NCBI GenBank assembly: GCA_900470285.1
Contig: UCAG01000014.1
Span: forward strand, 186,001-250,000
DNA length: 64,000 nt
Direction of reading: 5' to 3'
From: Hyphomicrobiales bacterium
Lineage (GTDB): Bacteria; Pseudomonadota; Alphaproteobacteria; Rhizobiales; Rhizobiaceae
A program made the translations under genes and the position numbers. Below, one piece after another: positions 34,377-43,767 of the stretch. A model generated the notes under the pieces. It had not been told where the DNA came from. It was given only the letters and a program-made list of their open reading frames with translations, and made no database searches. Within the stretch, counting starts at the first letter, position 1; each line of letters begins with the position of its first letter.

Positions 34377-36158
34377 TTACTCTGTCACTTGCAAAATAGG
34401 GGAGGCCAGCACTTGTCCGGTTTTAACATCGGCAATGCCCTGATCAGTTTGGTGCGGGCCGGCATTGCAGGCTAGTGTTGCACCAAAACAGGCTTTGAAA
34501 ATGAGATAAGGCGGCTGCCAGTCAACCACATCATCCATCGCTGTACGCAAAGCTGCAAATTGCGCGGCGACATTGGCCAGCGATGCCTCGGACACCAGAC
34601 CGGAGACCGGCAGCGGCAGCAGGGCGGTGACTTTGCCGTTCAGCGCAACAGCCATGCCGCCACCGGCAGCAATCACGGCATTGGCTGCGAGTGCCATGTC
34701 TTCTTCGTTGCCGCCAAAGACTGTGAGATTATGGCTGTCATGGGAAACTGTGGTGGCGAAAGCACCGCGCCAGCTGCCCCATTCACGCAGGAAGCCAACA
34801 CGCGGTTTCGCTTCTGCGCGGCCATGGCGATGGGCAACGGCAATCATGGTTGCACCTTGCGGCGGCACTAAAAAACCATTGGCGACTTCCGTTTCCGTTT
34901 GTCCCCATTGGGTAAAGCGCGGACGATCAATGGTTGCCACCACAACGCGCTTGGCATCGCTGCGAATACGGAAATCATCGGTGTTTAAAGCCTCGATCTT
35001 CATGGATTGCAGGAAATCACCGGCGCTGGTGTTGGTGAGCTTTTGTGCGAGAATACCATTTGAAGCAGCTACCGCACCATTGGTCAGCACGGTTTGTGCA
35101 GTGAAGTCGGACAGGTTGTCGAAGATCACAATATCTGCACGGCGACCTGCCGCAATCAGGCCGAGGTCATCACGACCAAAGCGGCGTGATGCATTGAGCG
35201 TTGCCGCCTGCAATGCCCATTCCGGTTTCATACCGTAGCGTACCAAGCGGCGCACTACGTCATCCAGACCACCGGCATTGAGCAGATCGTCGGGGAACAC
35301 ATCATCCGTGCAGAGTGTCACTGTTTGCGGCAGATGGCCGAGGCGGTTCAGTTCCTGCACAAATTCCGGCAACAGATGGTCATGGGAGCCACGCATCTCG
35401 ATCGTCAGACCGGCACGCAGTTTTTCCATCAGATCATGGCCGGAAACCAGCTCATGATCGGAGGTCACACCCGCTGCCATAAAGGCCGCGAGATCAGAGC
35501 CGGTGAGGCTGCGTGCATGGCCACAAACCGGCTTGCCCGCTGCCAGCCCCGCATGGACAATGGCACTCATGCGCGGTTCGCCGTCAATGACATTGCGCAT
35601 GGTCATGACTTCAGCAATACCGCCGATTTCAGGTCGCGCCAGCAAATTATTCAGCACAGCGGCATCAAAGTCCGCTCCGGCCAGTTCCAGTCCCGGTGCG
35701 GAGGGCACACAGGAAGGTGCCAGCATAATGGTACGCAACGGCAGATCACGGGTTGCCGCAATTGCCCAGTCAACACCGGCTACGCCATGCACATTGCCGA
35801 ATTCATGCGGATCCCAGACAATGGTTGTTACACCACGCGGCACCACGGCATTCGCATAGGTGGCAGGGGTGATCATCGAGCTTTCAATATGCATATGCGT
35901 ATCGATCAGACCCGGTGTGATATAACCGCCCTTGGCATCAATGATTTTTGCCGCATCTTTGCGGCTGTCCGGTGCATGAACGGAGGCAATCAGAGCGCCG
36001 GTGATGCCGATATCGGCACGGCGATGCTCGCCGGTTACCATATCAATGACGGTGCCGTTGATAATCAGACAATCAAAAGCTTCTGCACCGCGTGCCGCCG
36101 CGGCTGCCTGCAGGCGCAGTTCAGGAGAACTCAGATCAAAAGGTTCTGCACGTGTCAT
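34377..36158 (-). CDS. ade: Adenine deaminase
   Basis: A 593-residue amidohydrolase-superfamily enzyme, matching bacterial Ade in length. The metal motif is GLIDTHMHIESSMI, followed by VVPRGVTTIVWDPHEFGNV and the His of HARSLTGSDL. TLCTDDVFPDD holds the catalytic Asp region. The C-terminal domain holds VSHDSHNLTVFG and MALAANAV. It converts adenine to hypoxanthine and ammonia. It overlaps the nucleoside hydrolase gene by 4 nt, so base release and deamination are coupled. Confidence 0.96.
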   Translation of the reverse strand: MTRAEPFDLSSPELRLQAAAAARGAEAFDCLIINGTVIDMVTGEHRRADIGITGALIASVHAPDSRKDAAKIIDAKGGYITPGLIDTHMHIESSMITPATYANAVVPRGVTTIVWDPHEFGNVHGVAGVDWAIAATRDLPLRTIMLAPSCVPSAPGLELAGADFDAAVLNNLLARPEIGGIAEVMTMRNVIDGEPRMSAIVHAGLAAGKPVCGHARSLTGSDLAAFMAAGVTSDHELVSGHDLMEKLRAGLTIEMRGSHDHLLPEFVQELNRLGHLPQTVTLCTDDVFPDDLLNAGGLDDVVRRLVRYGMKPEWALQAATLNASRRFGRDDLGLIAAGRRADIVIFDNLSDFTAQTVLTNGAVAASNGILAQKLTNTSAGDFLQSMKIEALNTDDFRIRSDAKRVVVATIDRPRFTQWGQTETEVANGFLVPPQGATMIAVAHRHGRAEAKPRVGFLREWGSWRGAFATTVSHDSHNLTVFGGNEEDMALAANAVIAAGGGMAVALNGKVTALLPLPVSGLVSEASLANVAAQFAALRTAMDDVVDWQPPYLIFKACFGATLACNAGPHQTDQGIADVKTGQVLASPILQVTE

Positions 36159-37081
36159 GATTTGGCTGCCTCTGTCCTGAGGGTGTCGAGGATAATGCCG
36201 AGAATAGCTTCCGCATCGCCATCAGTTGCATAGGCCGCGTTGAATATGGCATGGCTGGAGCGGGTTTCTACCACGGTGCGGCCGCGTGTCATCGAGCCGC
36301 AAAGTTCCGCACCGATGAAAGCCCTGTCAAAACGCACCAGATCAGGACGGGCAAAAGCCACAGCTGCTGCCGGATCATAGAGTGCCATAGCTGTTCGGCC
36401 GCGCGAGATCGCAATGTTGATAAAACCGCCGGTCATATCGGCAATCAAAGCGGCATTGGCACCACCGGCTGCACGGATCGGATGCACATCATCCGGTGTG
36501 GCGAGAATTTTACGGCAGAAATCAAGCTCTACCATTTTCAGTGGCAGCTCATGGGCAAGCACAATCGCCAGTGCTTCCGGATCGGCCAGAGCGTTAAACT
36601 CGGCTGAGGCCGTGTGATTGCCTTTGCCAACGCCGCCGCCCATCCAGACCAGCTCGTCAATCCGTGCTGCCAGATCGGGGCGTGCCAGTGCCAGTGCGGC
36701 AATATTGGTGAGGGGACCAAGTGCGAGAACGCGCTTGGTGCCGCAGGTATTTTCAAGCCAGTTGCACAGGGCAGTGAAGGCACAGCCCTGTGTATTATCT
36801 TCACAGGCAGGTAGGTTCAGACCGAGTGTCGGAATGCCGGTTTCGCCGAGAATTCCGGCGGCAGTTTCAATCTCCGCCAGAACCGGTTTGTGCCGCCCGC
36901 GATAGATCGGAAAGTCCCAACCGAAAACCTGTGTCGCGCCCGCCGCATTGCGGCAGACCTGACCAAGCTCCGTATTTCCGAAAACCAGAGACACACCGTC
37001 GATTTCAAGACCCAGATGTTTCACCACCAGAATGGCAGCGATATCATCAAAGCCCATATCCGTATCAATCCAGACACCCAT
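36155..37081 (-). CDS. Nucleoside hydrolase (inosine-uridine preferring type)
   Basis: A 308-residue enzyme that splits a ribonucleoside into base and ribose. The N-terminal calcium site reads WIDTDMGFDDIAAI, where most members have DTDPGxDD, so Pro is replaced by Met. LALGPLTNIAALALARPDL and ELVWMGGGVGKGNHTASAEFN are typical, and the C-terminal ELCGSMTRGRTVVE contains the last conserved segment. It starts 8 bp after the ATPase gene. The product base would go to adenine deaminase and the phosphoribosyltransferase. Confidence 0.93.
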   Translation of the reverse strand: MGVWIDTDMGFDDIAAILVVKHLGLEIDGVSLVFGNTELGQVCRNAAGATQVFGWDFPIYRGRHKPVLAEIETAAGILGETGIPTLGLNLPACEDNTQGCAFTALCNWLENTCGTKRVLALGPLTNIAALALARPDLAARIDELVWMGGGVGKGNHTASAEFNALADPEALAIVLAHELPLKMVELDFCRKILATPDDVHPIRAAGGANAALIADMTGGFINIAISRGRTAMALYDPAAAVAFARPDLVRFDRAFIGAELCGSMTRGRTVVETRSSHAIFNAAYATDGDAEAILGIILDTLRTEAAKS

Positions 37082-37089
37082 GCTGAAAT

Positions 37090-38112
37090 TTACTCCCGTT
37101 CCAGAATTGCCGCCTGATCAATTGGCAGATCAAAGGCAACCTCATCGCCCAGTGCATAGGCAGGCAATGTGGCATCAACATCCGCTTTGACAGAGCCGAA
37201 TGGTGTTTCCAGCACATATTCACGGGTATTACCGGCAAATGCTGCACCGCGCACAATACCTTTGAGCGGGCCGGAACCAAGCGTGACGATCTTCGGGCGG
37301 AACGCCAGACCGGCAGCTTTTGGCAGTGGTGCATTGAGCGGCACTTCAGCAGTTTCGGAATAGAGTTTGCTGTCGCGGATCGCATAGACATTCTCGAAGC
37401 CGACAAAATCCGCCACAAAGCGTGATGCCGGATGATTGTAGATCTCTTCTGGTGTGCCGATCTGTTCAATCGCACCGGCACGCATCACCACGATACGGTC
37501 AGCCAGCGCCAGCGCTTCTGCCTGATCATGGGTCACGAAGACCATGGTGACGCCGGTTTCCTGCTGCACGCGCTGCAATTCAGTGCGCATGTCGAGACGC
37601 AGACGCGCATCCAGATTGGACAGTGGCTCATCCAGCAGCAGCACTTTCGGTTCCATCACCATCGAGCGGGCAAGGGCAACACGCTGCTGCTGGCCACCGG
37701 ATAATTCCGGCGGCTTACGGTCAGCGAATTTGGCCAGACCAACGGATTTCAGGCCGCTTTCAACCTTCTGGCGCAGTTCATCGCCCTTGATGCCTTTGAG
37801 TTTGAGACCAAAGGCAACATTATCAAATACGGTGAGATGCGGGAACAGCGCATAGGACTGAAACACCAGCCCGATTTCGCGCTTATTGGCAGCAACACGG
37901 GTAATGTCTTTGTCGTCAAGACGGATAGTACCGCCTGCCACATCCATCAGGCCTGCAATCGCACGCATGGTGGTGGTTTTACCGCAGCCCGAAGGGCCGA
38001 GCAGCGCCAGCAACTCACCTTTGTTGATTGTGAGATTGAGCTTATCCACGGCTGTGGTGTTGCCGTAACGCAGTGTCAGCTGGTCGAGAGTAAGAAAGGC
38101 TTGATCAGACAT
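37090..38112 (-). CDS. ABC transporter ATP-binding protein (PotA-like)
   Basis: A 340-residue ATPase. Walker A GPSGCGKTTTM, signature LSGGQQQR, Walker B VLLLDEPLSNLD and switch FVTHDQAEAL are present, plus a TOBE-type C-terminal domain. It overlaps the upstream permease gene by 8 nt. Despite its polyamine-type family, the surrounding genes suggest that the importer carries a purine, nucleoside or a derivative. Confidence 0.95.
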   Translation of the reverse strand: MSDQAFLTLDQLTLRYGNTTAVDKLNLTINKGELLALLGPSGCGKTTTMRAIAGLMDVAGGTIRLDDKDITRVAANKREIGLVFQSYALFPHLTVFDNVAFGLKLKGIKGDELRQKVESGLKSVGLAKFADRKPPELSGGQQQRVALARSMVMEPKVLLLDEPLSNLDARLRLDMRTELQRVQQETGVTMVFVTHDQAEALALADRIVVMRAGAIEQIGTPEEIYNHPASRFVADFVGFENVYAIRDSKLYSETAEVPLNAPLPKAAGLAFRPKIVTLGSGPLKGIVRGAAFAGNTREYVLETPFGSVKADVDATLPAYALGDEVAFDLPIDQAAILERE

Positions 38113-38902
38113 AGCGAGAGAATCCTAGGAAACGTTCTGCGAGAAGGACAATGCCCATGGACAGAAAAGCAAGCAGAGAGGAGAGGGCAGCGATGGAAGG
38201 GTCAAAAACGATTTCCATATAGCCCAGCATATCGATTGGCAGGGTGCGCACACCGGGACCGGAGAGGAACAGTGACACCGGCACCTGATTGAAGCTGGTG
38301 ACAAAACCGAGAATGAAAGCGGAAAGAATACCGCCTTTGATATTCGGCATCACCACGCGGAAGAAAGCTCCGGCGCGCGAGCAACCGAGCAGCACAGCCG
38401 CTTCTTCCATGTCAGAGCGCAGGTTGTTGAGGCTGGCGGACACCACACGCACGGCATAAGGCAGTACCAGTGCCGTATGCGCCAGAAACAGCGCCAGCGT
38501 GATGGACATACCAACCGGCACCACGAAATAACGCAGCAGTGCCAGACCGACGATGATGCCCGGCACAATGATCGGCGAAGAGACGATTGTGCGCACAGTT
38601 TCAGAAAACGGCATGTCATAACGTGCCATCGCATAGGCTGCCGGTACGCCGAGTGCCAAAGCCACCAGAGTGCCGCCGACCGCCAGAACCATGGAAGTAA
38701 CGAAGCTCTGCTGGAAGCTCTCGATGGTAAAGACCTTATAGACCCATTTCAGCGAGAAGCCCTGCGGCGGGAATGCCAGTGTGTCACCGGCCGAGAAAGA
38801 GGCGGCAACGATGATGAGGAACGGGCCGATCAGAAAGACGATGACGAGCCAGAGAACCAGATTGGCCGGATTAATCAGCCGTGAAAGCAAATTCGAGTTC
38901 AT
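38105..38902 (-). CDS. ABC transporter permease (PotC-like)
   Basis: A 265-residue membrane protein with about six helices. The coupling loop DMEEAAVLLGCSRAGAFFRVVMPN contacts the ATPase. Overlaps the neighbouring permease by 4 nt and the ATPase by 8 nt. Confidence 0.94.
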   Translation of the reverse strand: MNSNLLSRLINPANLVLWLVIVFLIGPFLIIVAASFSAGDTLAFPPQGFSLKWVYKVFTIESFQQSFVTSMVLAVGGTLVALALGVPAAYAMARYDMPFSETVRTIVSSPIIVPGIIVGLALLRYFVVPVGMSITLALFLAHTALVLPYAVRVVSASLNNLRSDMEEAAVLLGCSRAGAFFRVVMPNIKGGILSAFILGFVTSFNQVPVSLFLSGPGVRTLPIDMLGYMEIVFDPSIAALSSLLAFLSMGIVLLAERFLGFSRYV

Positions 38903-39726
38903 TTTTTGCCCTTCACTGTTGCAATACGCTTCAGAAGAATATTCGCGGCAAAGCTCATCACGACGAGAATGAGTGCGATAACGCTGGCCGCAGCAAAATT
39001 ATTGGATACGGTTACATGCTGATAGAGCAGGGTTTCCAGCATCAGAACCTTGGAACCACCGAGAATGGCCGGTGTGATATAGGCGGTGAGCGAACCGGTG
39101 AAAACCAGAGTACCGCCGACAACCAGACCTTCTTTGGTCAGCGGCAGAATGATTTTCCAGAAAACGGTAAACCAGCTGGCACCGAGCACGCGGGCGGCGG
39201 GCACCACATCTTTCGGCAGGTTTTCCAGCGCACTGATCAGCGAGATTACCATCAGCGGCAGAAACAGTTGCAACAGACCGATGAAAATTGCGGTTTCGGT
39301 GAACAGAATACGCAGCGGTGCATCGCTTAAGCCCACAGCCTGCAAGGCCTGATTGATAATACCGGTGCGGCCGAGAATAACGATCCACGCATAGGTACGG
39401 GCAACCGGCGAGATCATCATCGGCAGCATGATCAGACCGATCATCCGGCCTTTGGAATTGGCAGGCAGGCCGACAATCGCCCATGCGGTGGCATAGCCGA
39501 TAATCGCGGCGACAACGGTTACTTCCAGTCCCAGCCGCAGGGTGCGCCAGAACACGGTGCGGTTCATCGGCTCGGAGAAAAAATCAATCCATGGGGCAAT
39601 TGTCCATCCTTCTGTCGATCTGAAACCTTCAGACAGCAGAAGAATGACAGGGACGAGGAAGACAAGTGCCGCGAAAAGCGCTGCCGGCAAGGCCAGCCAC
39701 ATGGCTTCGGTGCGGTTGTTGAACAT
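38899..39726 (-). CDS. ABC transporter permease (PotB-like)
   Basis: A 275-residue permease with about six helices and the coupling loop VVPAARVLGASWFTVFWKIILPLTKEG. ATG 39726 follows AGGAAAG. An in-frame ATG at 39777 lies in the intercistronic hairpin region and is unlikely. Confidence 0.94.
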   Translation of the reverse strand: MFNNRTEAMWLALPAALFAALVFLVPVILLLSEGFRSTEGWTIAPWIDFFSEPMNRTVFWRTLRLGLEVTVVAAIIGYATAWAIVGLPANSKGRMIGLIMLPMMISPVARTYAWIVILGRTGIINQALQAVGLSDAPLRILFTETAIFIGLLQLFLPLMVISLISALENLPKDVVPAARVLGASWFTVFWKIILPLTKEGLVVGGTLVFTGSLTAYITPAILGGSKVLMLETLLYQHVTVSNNFAAASVIALILVVMSFAANILLKRIATVKGKK

Positions 39727-39785
39727 AAGCTTTCCTATAAGACAGGTGGCCTGACCGGAGGCGGGATAATGCATCAAAAAAAGAA

Positions 39786-39819
39786 AGCTGCCCGTGAACC
39801 GGAAATGTTACGGGCAGCT
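39786..39819 (-). terminator. Intercistronic hairpin with T-tract after binding-protein gene
   Basis: AGCTGCCCGT pairs perfectly with ACGGGCAGCT around a 14-nt loop. On the minus strand it is followed by TTCTTTTTTTG. It lies between the binding-protein gene and the permease genes, so it is probably a leaky terminator that keeps binding-protein transcript in excess. Confidence 0.7.
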
Positions 39820-39837
39820 GCTGTTATTTGGGCCGGA

Positions 39838-40857
39838 TTACTGGCCGATTTTGGCGTTCCATTCTTTCAGCCATGTGTCGCGGTTGTCGAGAACGACATC
39901 GGACGGAATCAGCTGAAGGCTTTTAGCGGTTTCTTCGCCATAGGTAATGTTATCAGCAACTTCGTCAGAAACCTTAACTTCCTTATTGGCAGGGCTGTCG
40001 ACCAGCTTTTCAGCAATTTTGGTCTGAATTTCTGTTGAGAGCCAGAAGTCCATGAATTCCAGCGCCAGATCGCGGTTCTTGGAATCTTTGGCAACGACCA
40101 TCACATTCATGCCGCCGGTCTGGCCTTCTTTCGGTGTTGCCCAGCCGAGCGGCAGGTCAAGTTTGGTGAAAGGCGCCCAGGAGAAACGGCCTATTGGCGC
40201 TGCCCAGATTTCTTCCTGCTGCATCAGCTGCACGAGCTGCGAGGATTTGACGTAGAAAGTCACAATATCGTCGGACTTTTCACCAACCGCAGCAATGGCG
40301 TTTTTCAGGTCAGCTTCATTATGGCCGAGGGATTTTTCCAGCATGTAAAGTGCTGTCGGGCCCTGATTGGTGGTCACATTCGGGAAAGCAATATGCGGTG
40401 CATATTCAGGCTTCAGCAGGTCTGCCCAGGATTCGATCTTCATCTTGTCGGTGCGGTAGACGATCGAGGTTGCGTAGAATGTGTAACCAACGCTCATGCC
40501 GTCTTTGTTCGGGTCTTTGGCAATGTCGTAGAGCTTGTCGAAGTTGGAAAGCTTGGATGTGTCGATCTTGTCGATCAGACCGGCGCGGGAGGCCTGCAGC
40601 GCATCGGCCATGGAAACAACAGCCATATCCACAACAGGGCTGGCTTTGTTGGCTTCCATTTTAGCCAGACGCTCTACGCTGTTGCCGGTTTCAACAACCA
40701 GTTTACAGCCGCATTTTTCTTCAAAAGGCTTGTAGAGGATTTCTTTGAAATCATCCTGCGCAAAAGCGTAAACCGAAATGGTCAGGGTCTTGTCAGCGGC
40801 GTAAGACGCTGTGGTCAGAAGCGCCATGGTGGATGCGGCGATGAGTTTCTTCAGCAC
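39838..40857 (-). CDS. ABC transporter substrate-binding protein (spermidine/putrescine-like class)
   Basis: A 339-residue periplasmic protein with a signal peptide ending ASYAADK. The mature chain starts LTISVYAFAQDDFKEILYKPFEEKCGC, of the family-1/8 solute-binding type. A Cys pair in KCGCKL may form a disulfide. It is the second gene of the operon, 2 bp after the LacI gene. Given the nucleoside hydrolase and adenine deaminase downstream, a purine or nucleoside ligand is a reasonable guess, but the fold class usually binds polyamines or similar. Confidence 0.92.
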   Translation of the reverse strand: MLKKLIAASTMALLTTASYAADKTLTISVYAFAQDDFKEILYKPFEEKCGCKLVVETGNSVERLAKMEANKASPVVDMAVVSMADALQASRAGLIDKIDTSKLSNFDKLYDIAKDPNKDGMSVGYTFYATSIVYRTDKMKIESWADLLKPEYAPHIAFPNVTTNQGPTALYMLEKSLGHNEADLKNAIAAVGEKSDDIVTFYVKSSQLVQLMQQEEIWAAPIGRFSWAPFTKLDLPLGWATPKEGQTGGMNVMVVAKDSKNRDLALEFMDFWLSTEIQTKIAEKLVDSPANKEVKVSDEVADNITYGEETAKSLQLIPSDVVLDNRDTWLKEWNAKIGQ

Positions 40858-40859
40858 TT

Positions 40860-41915
40860 TTAAAGTCCTTTTGCGAAGTGAGATGAGTGATCAGACAGAA
40901 TAGAACGGCATGTTTGGCGGGTAATCAGCGTCATTGGCACACGGGATGTGCCAAATGTCGGCACCGGCCCTTTGCGGCTTTCACTTTTGCCTTCAATAGC
41001 TTGCACCAGTGAGGCAATGGCAATCTCACCGATGCGCGGCAGATCCATGCGCACGGTGGAAAGCGCAGGCGTAATACCTGACGCCCAGAACAGGTCATCA
41101 AAACCAATAACACTGACATCATCCGGCACACGGTAACCACTGTGATAAAGCTCGGTCATCGCACGCAGGGCATGCACATCAGACACTGCGGCAATGGCCG
41201 TTGTGCCGGATGCAATTTTCTCATTCAGGCCGAGATGGGCGCCTTTGCCGAATTCAGCCTCGTGATGTTCAATCCACAGAACATCAATGTCTGTCTGTCT
41301 GCCTAATCCTGCACGAATACCGCCCAAGCGGTCATTTTGCACGATAGAGGCCGGATTTTTACCGATCAGCAGCACTTTACGGTGTCCGCCGGACACCAGA
41401 TGCTGACCGACCAGTTCGCCGCCCTGCCAGTGATCCGCCGCAACCGTATTGCCGGGCGTTGAAGGGCTGTCGATCACCGCGACAGGAATATCCAGATCCG
41501 CAATGCGGGTGCCAAGACGCGGTACAATCACCAGGCCATCGACACCATATTCAATCAAGCGGTTGATCGCCTCAGTCTGCAGACTGACGTCGCCGCGCGA
41601 GTCTGCAATCAGAATACCATAACCGGCTGCCGCTGCCGCAGCTTCAATTGCCTGCGCAATCTGTGGAAACAGAGGATTGGCAATATCCGGCAATACCAGA
41701 CCCAGCACGCTGTTGCGCCCTGTACGCAAAGCCCGCCCTGTATGGCTCGGGACATAACCCATCTGGGCAGCTTTAGTTTTAATGCGGGAGATAAGACTGG
41801 CCGATACGCGTCCTTTGCCGGACAAGGCATTGGACACCGTTGCAACTGACACGCCAAGAGCCTTAGCGACATCGCTAAGATTGACCGTTTGTTTTGGTTG
41901 CAGGGAATCGGGCAT
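40860..41915 (-). CDS. LacI-family transcriptional regulator
   Basis: A 351-residue regulator. The N-terminal LacI helix-turn-helix is VNLSDVAKALGVSVATVSNALSGKGRVS, followed by a sugar/purine-type periplasmic-binding-like domain (PurR/RbsR fold). It is the first gene of the operon that runs to 32520. A near-perfect LacI-type operator with central CG lies 11 bp upstream of its start, so it probably represses itself and the whole transport and salvage operon. A purine or nucleoside effector is inferred. Confidence 0.93.
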   Translation of the reverse strand: MPDSLQPKQTVNLSDVAKALGVSVATVSNALSGKGRVSASLISRIKTKAAQMGYVPSHTGRALRTGRNSVLGLVLPDIANPLFPQIAQAIEAAAAAAGYGILIADSRGDVSLQTEAINRLIEYGVDGLVIVPRLGTRIADLDIPVAVIDSPSTPGNTVAADHWQGGELVGQHLVSGGHRKVLLIGKNPASIVQNDRLGGIRAGLGRQTDIDVLWIEHHEAEFGKGAHLGLNEKIASGTTAIAAVSDVHALRAMTELYHSGYRVPDDVSVIGFDDLFWASGITPALSTVRMDLPRIGEIAIASLVQAIEGKSESRKGPVPTFGTSRVPMTLITRQTCRSILSDHSSHFAKGL

Positions 41916-41925
41916 AAGACGATCT

Positions 41926-41943
41926 TGATTAAACGATTAATCA
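41926..41943. promoter_or_regulatory. LacI-type operator upstream of the purine-like operon
   Basis: TGATTAAACGATTAATCA is an 18-bp palindrome with one mismatched pair and a central CG, the usual form of LacI-family operators. It lies just before the regulator gene that heads the operon. Confidence 0.7.
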
Positions 41944-42016
41944 CCTTTCGATACGGCTTCTTCGCCGGAGAGTCAATGCGACTAAGACGGATGTTTTACC
42001 GGATAGGTTGCAGGGA

Positions 42017-43150
42017 TTATTTCAGAGTGTCAGCGCTGTGGATTGCGGTAGTGCGCCCCCAGCCGAATAGCACTGCGGTACTGTGTGCGGCTAAGGCAGC
42101 CATAAAAGTCATCCAGAACAGGCCGTGCCATTGAAAGTACAGGGCAAAACTGAGCAGCATCAGCCATGTAATCGCAAACCAGCCTAGAACTGCCCATTGT
42201 CTGCCCTCGCTGATACCGCCTAAAGCAATGGAGCCGGTTGCGAGGAAAATGAACAGCAAAGCCTGTTCTGTGACAGATTGACTAAGCTGATAGCCATAGA
42301 GCCAGATATAGCCGGTAACGAGTGTAAACAGGATGACCGCACCGCTTAAGATAATAAAACCGGAACTGACAAAATCTGGCGCTTCCTGTTGTTTCTTCTC
42401 TCTGCGTGCCTGCAAATATTGGCGAAAAGGCTCATTGCTGGCAACAAACGGGTTCTGAGAAGACTTGTTACCTTTTACGCCATAGGCGAAATCTGTTTCG
42501 GGCAGATCCGGACGATAGGTGCCAAACAATCTGTCCCAGAACACAAAACTTCCTGCATAATTCGAGTCTGAATAGGCTCTGTCATCCACATGATGGATGC
42601 GGTGATGCGCCGGTGTGACCAGAATATGTTCCAGAAAACCAAGCCTTGGCGTGAGAGCGCTGTGGTTCATCAACTGAATGGCATAATGCAGCACCGAAAC
42701 GGTGATGAAGACGGACAGCGGAACACCCAGTAGTGCCATAGGGATAAAAAAGGGAATGGAGGCGAGGGAGGAATACCATGAATTGCGCACGGCCAGCGAC
42801 AGATTGAAATGCTCTCCCTGATGATGCACCACATGCACGGCCCAGAGCAGCGCGAATTTATGATGCAGACGATGCAGCCAGTAAAAGCAGAAATCCCACA
42901 TCAGAATAGCAAACAGCCATAGCCAGGCCGGCGGCCAGTCCGACACAATATTCAGACTGAAATTTGCAACGATAAAACCGTAACAGGCAAGTTCCAGACC
43001 ACGAAACAGCCAGAGCATCAGATGGCCGGAATTCAGGTTGAACACCACATCATGCCAGTCGACTTTTTCCTTGCCTGTTTTGCTCAGGATAATCATTTCA
43101 CTAAGCACAAGGATAATCAGCAGAAAAATCGGAAAGGTAATAGCGATCAT
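42017..43150 (-). CDS. Fatty acid hydroxylase/sterol desaturase superfamily membrane protein
   Basis: A 377-residue membrane diiron protein. The histidine clusters HRLHH, HVVHH and HHRIHH (near residues 95, 110 and 190) are the diiron ligands of the family. Around nine hydrophobic segments are seen, including a C-terminal block of helices (about 260-365) beyond the catalytic domain. Members hydroxylate or desaturate acyl chains, sterols or alkylglycerols. The gene overlaps the PAP2-like gene by 4 nt and is divergent from the FabH-like operon, so it may modify the lipid made by that operon. Confidence 0.88.
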   Translation of the reverse strand: MIAITFPIFLLIILVLSEMIILSKTGKEKVDWHDVVFNLNSGHLMLWLFRGLELACYGFIVANFSLNIVSDWPPAWLWLFAILMWDFCFYWLHRLHHKFALLWAVHVVHHQGEHFNLSLAVRNSWYSSLASIPFFIPMALLGVPLSVFITVSVLHYAIQLMNHSALTPRLGFLEHILVTPAHHRIHHVDDRAYSDSNYAGSFVFWDRLFGTYRPDLPETDFAYGVKGNKSSQNPFVASNEPFRQYLQARREKKQQEAPDFVSSGFIILSGAVILFTLVTGYIWLYGYQLSQSVTEQALLFIFLATGSIALGGISEGRQWAVLGWFAITWLMLLSFALYFQWHGLFWMTFMAALAAHSTAVLFGWGRTTAIHSADTLK

Positions 43151-43767
43151 GTGGCGCGCCTCACAGCCATTTCCGCTCTGATATTCAGCACCCGCTTAGT
43201 GAGCAGGCCTGCGCAGATAGCCAGAGCCGCACCGCCGAGCAGGTCTACAAATTGGTGGCGATGTAATTGCAGAATAGACACTGTAATCGCTGCGCCCCAC
43301 AGCGCTATAACGGAGCTGCGCAGAATATGTGTTCTTTGCCAGAGCGCGCAGACTGCCAGCATTGTGAGCGTCACATGCAGGGATGGCAGGCAGTTCTGCA
43401 ATGAATCATATTGGATCAGCAATTTCAGAACCGAGGCGCTGAATGTATCCTGTGTAACCGGCGGAAACTGCATTGTTGTTGGCCAGAAAGTGAAAATGAT
43501 CCCTGCGCCTAAGGCAGAAAACTGCATGGATCTGGCCAGCCAGACCAACCGTGTTTGCGGGCAAAACAGATATGCCAACGCCACCAGCGGGAAAAAAGAC
43601 AAGTATAGCCAGATGGCATTTGGGTCGAAATCAAACCACAGATCAATTGCTGACGGCTGCAGCATGATGGCCGATGCCTGATCCTGACTACTGGTCAGGC
43701 TGTAAATCAACCCGACAGCACCCCATCCGGTCAGCATAGTCCAAAGGCGCAAATACAGCGAATTCAT
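43147..43767 (-). CDS. PAP2-superfamily-like membrane phosphatase/transferase
   Basis: A 206-residue protein with about six membrane helices. The PAP2-like signature is partly present: LPSLHVTLTM (C-terminal to helix 3) and HRHQFVDLLGG. The first Lys-Arg motif of classical PAP2 enzymes is not obvious. It fits the PAP2_3 (inositolphosphotransferase Aur1/Ipt1-like) subgroup. Possible roles are lipid phosphate hydrolysis or head-group exchange. It is translationally coupled to the hydroxylase gene. Confidence 0.78.
   Translation of the reverse strand: MNSLYLRLWTMLTGWGAVGLIYSLTSSQDQASAIMLQPSAIDLWFDFDPNAIWLYLSFFPLVALAYLFCPQTRLVWLARSMQFSALGAGIIFTFWPTTMQFPPVTQDTFSASVLKLLIQYDSLQNCLPSLHVTLTMLAVCALWQRTHILRSSVIALWGAAITVSILQLHRHQFVDLLGGAALAICAGLLTKRVLNIRAEMAVRRAT

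Noticed and set aside
35325-36233. A 302-codon plus-strand ORF
   Set aside because: It is antisense to the adenine deaminase gene, which has conserved metal motifs. The Cys/Gly/Arg-rich composition marks it as a shadow.
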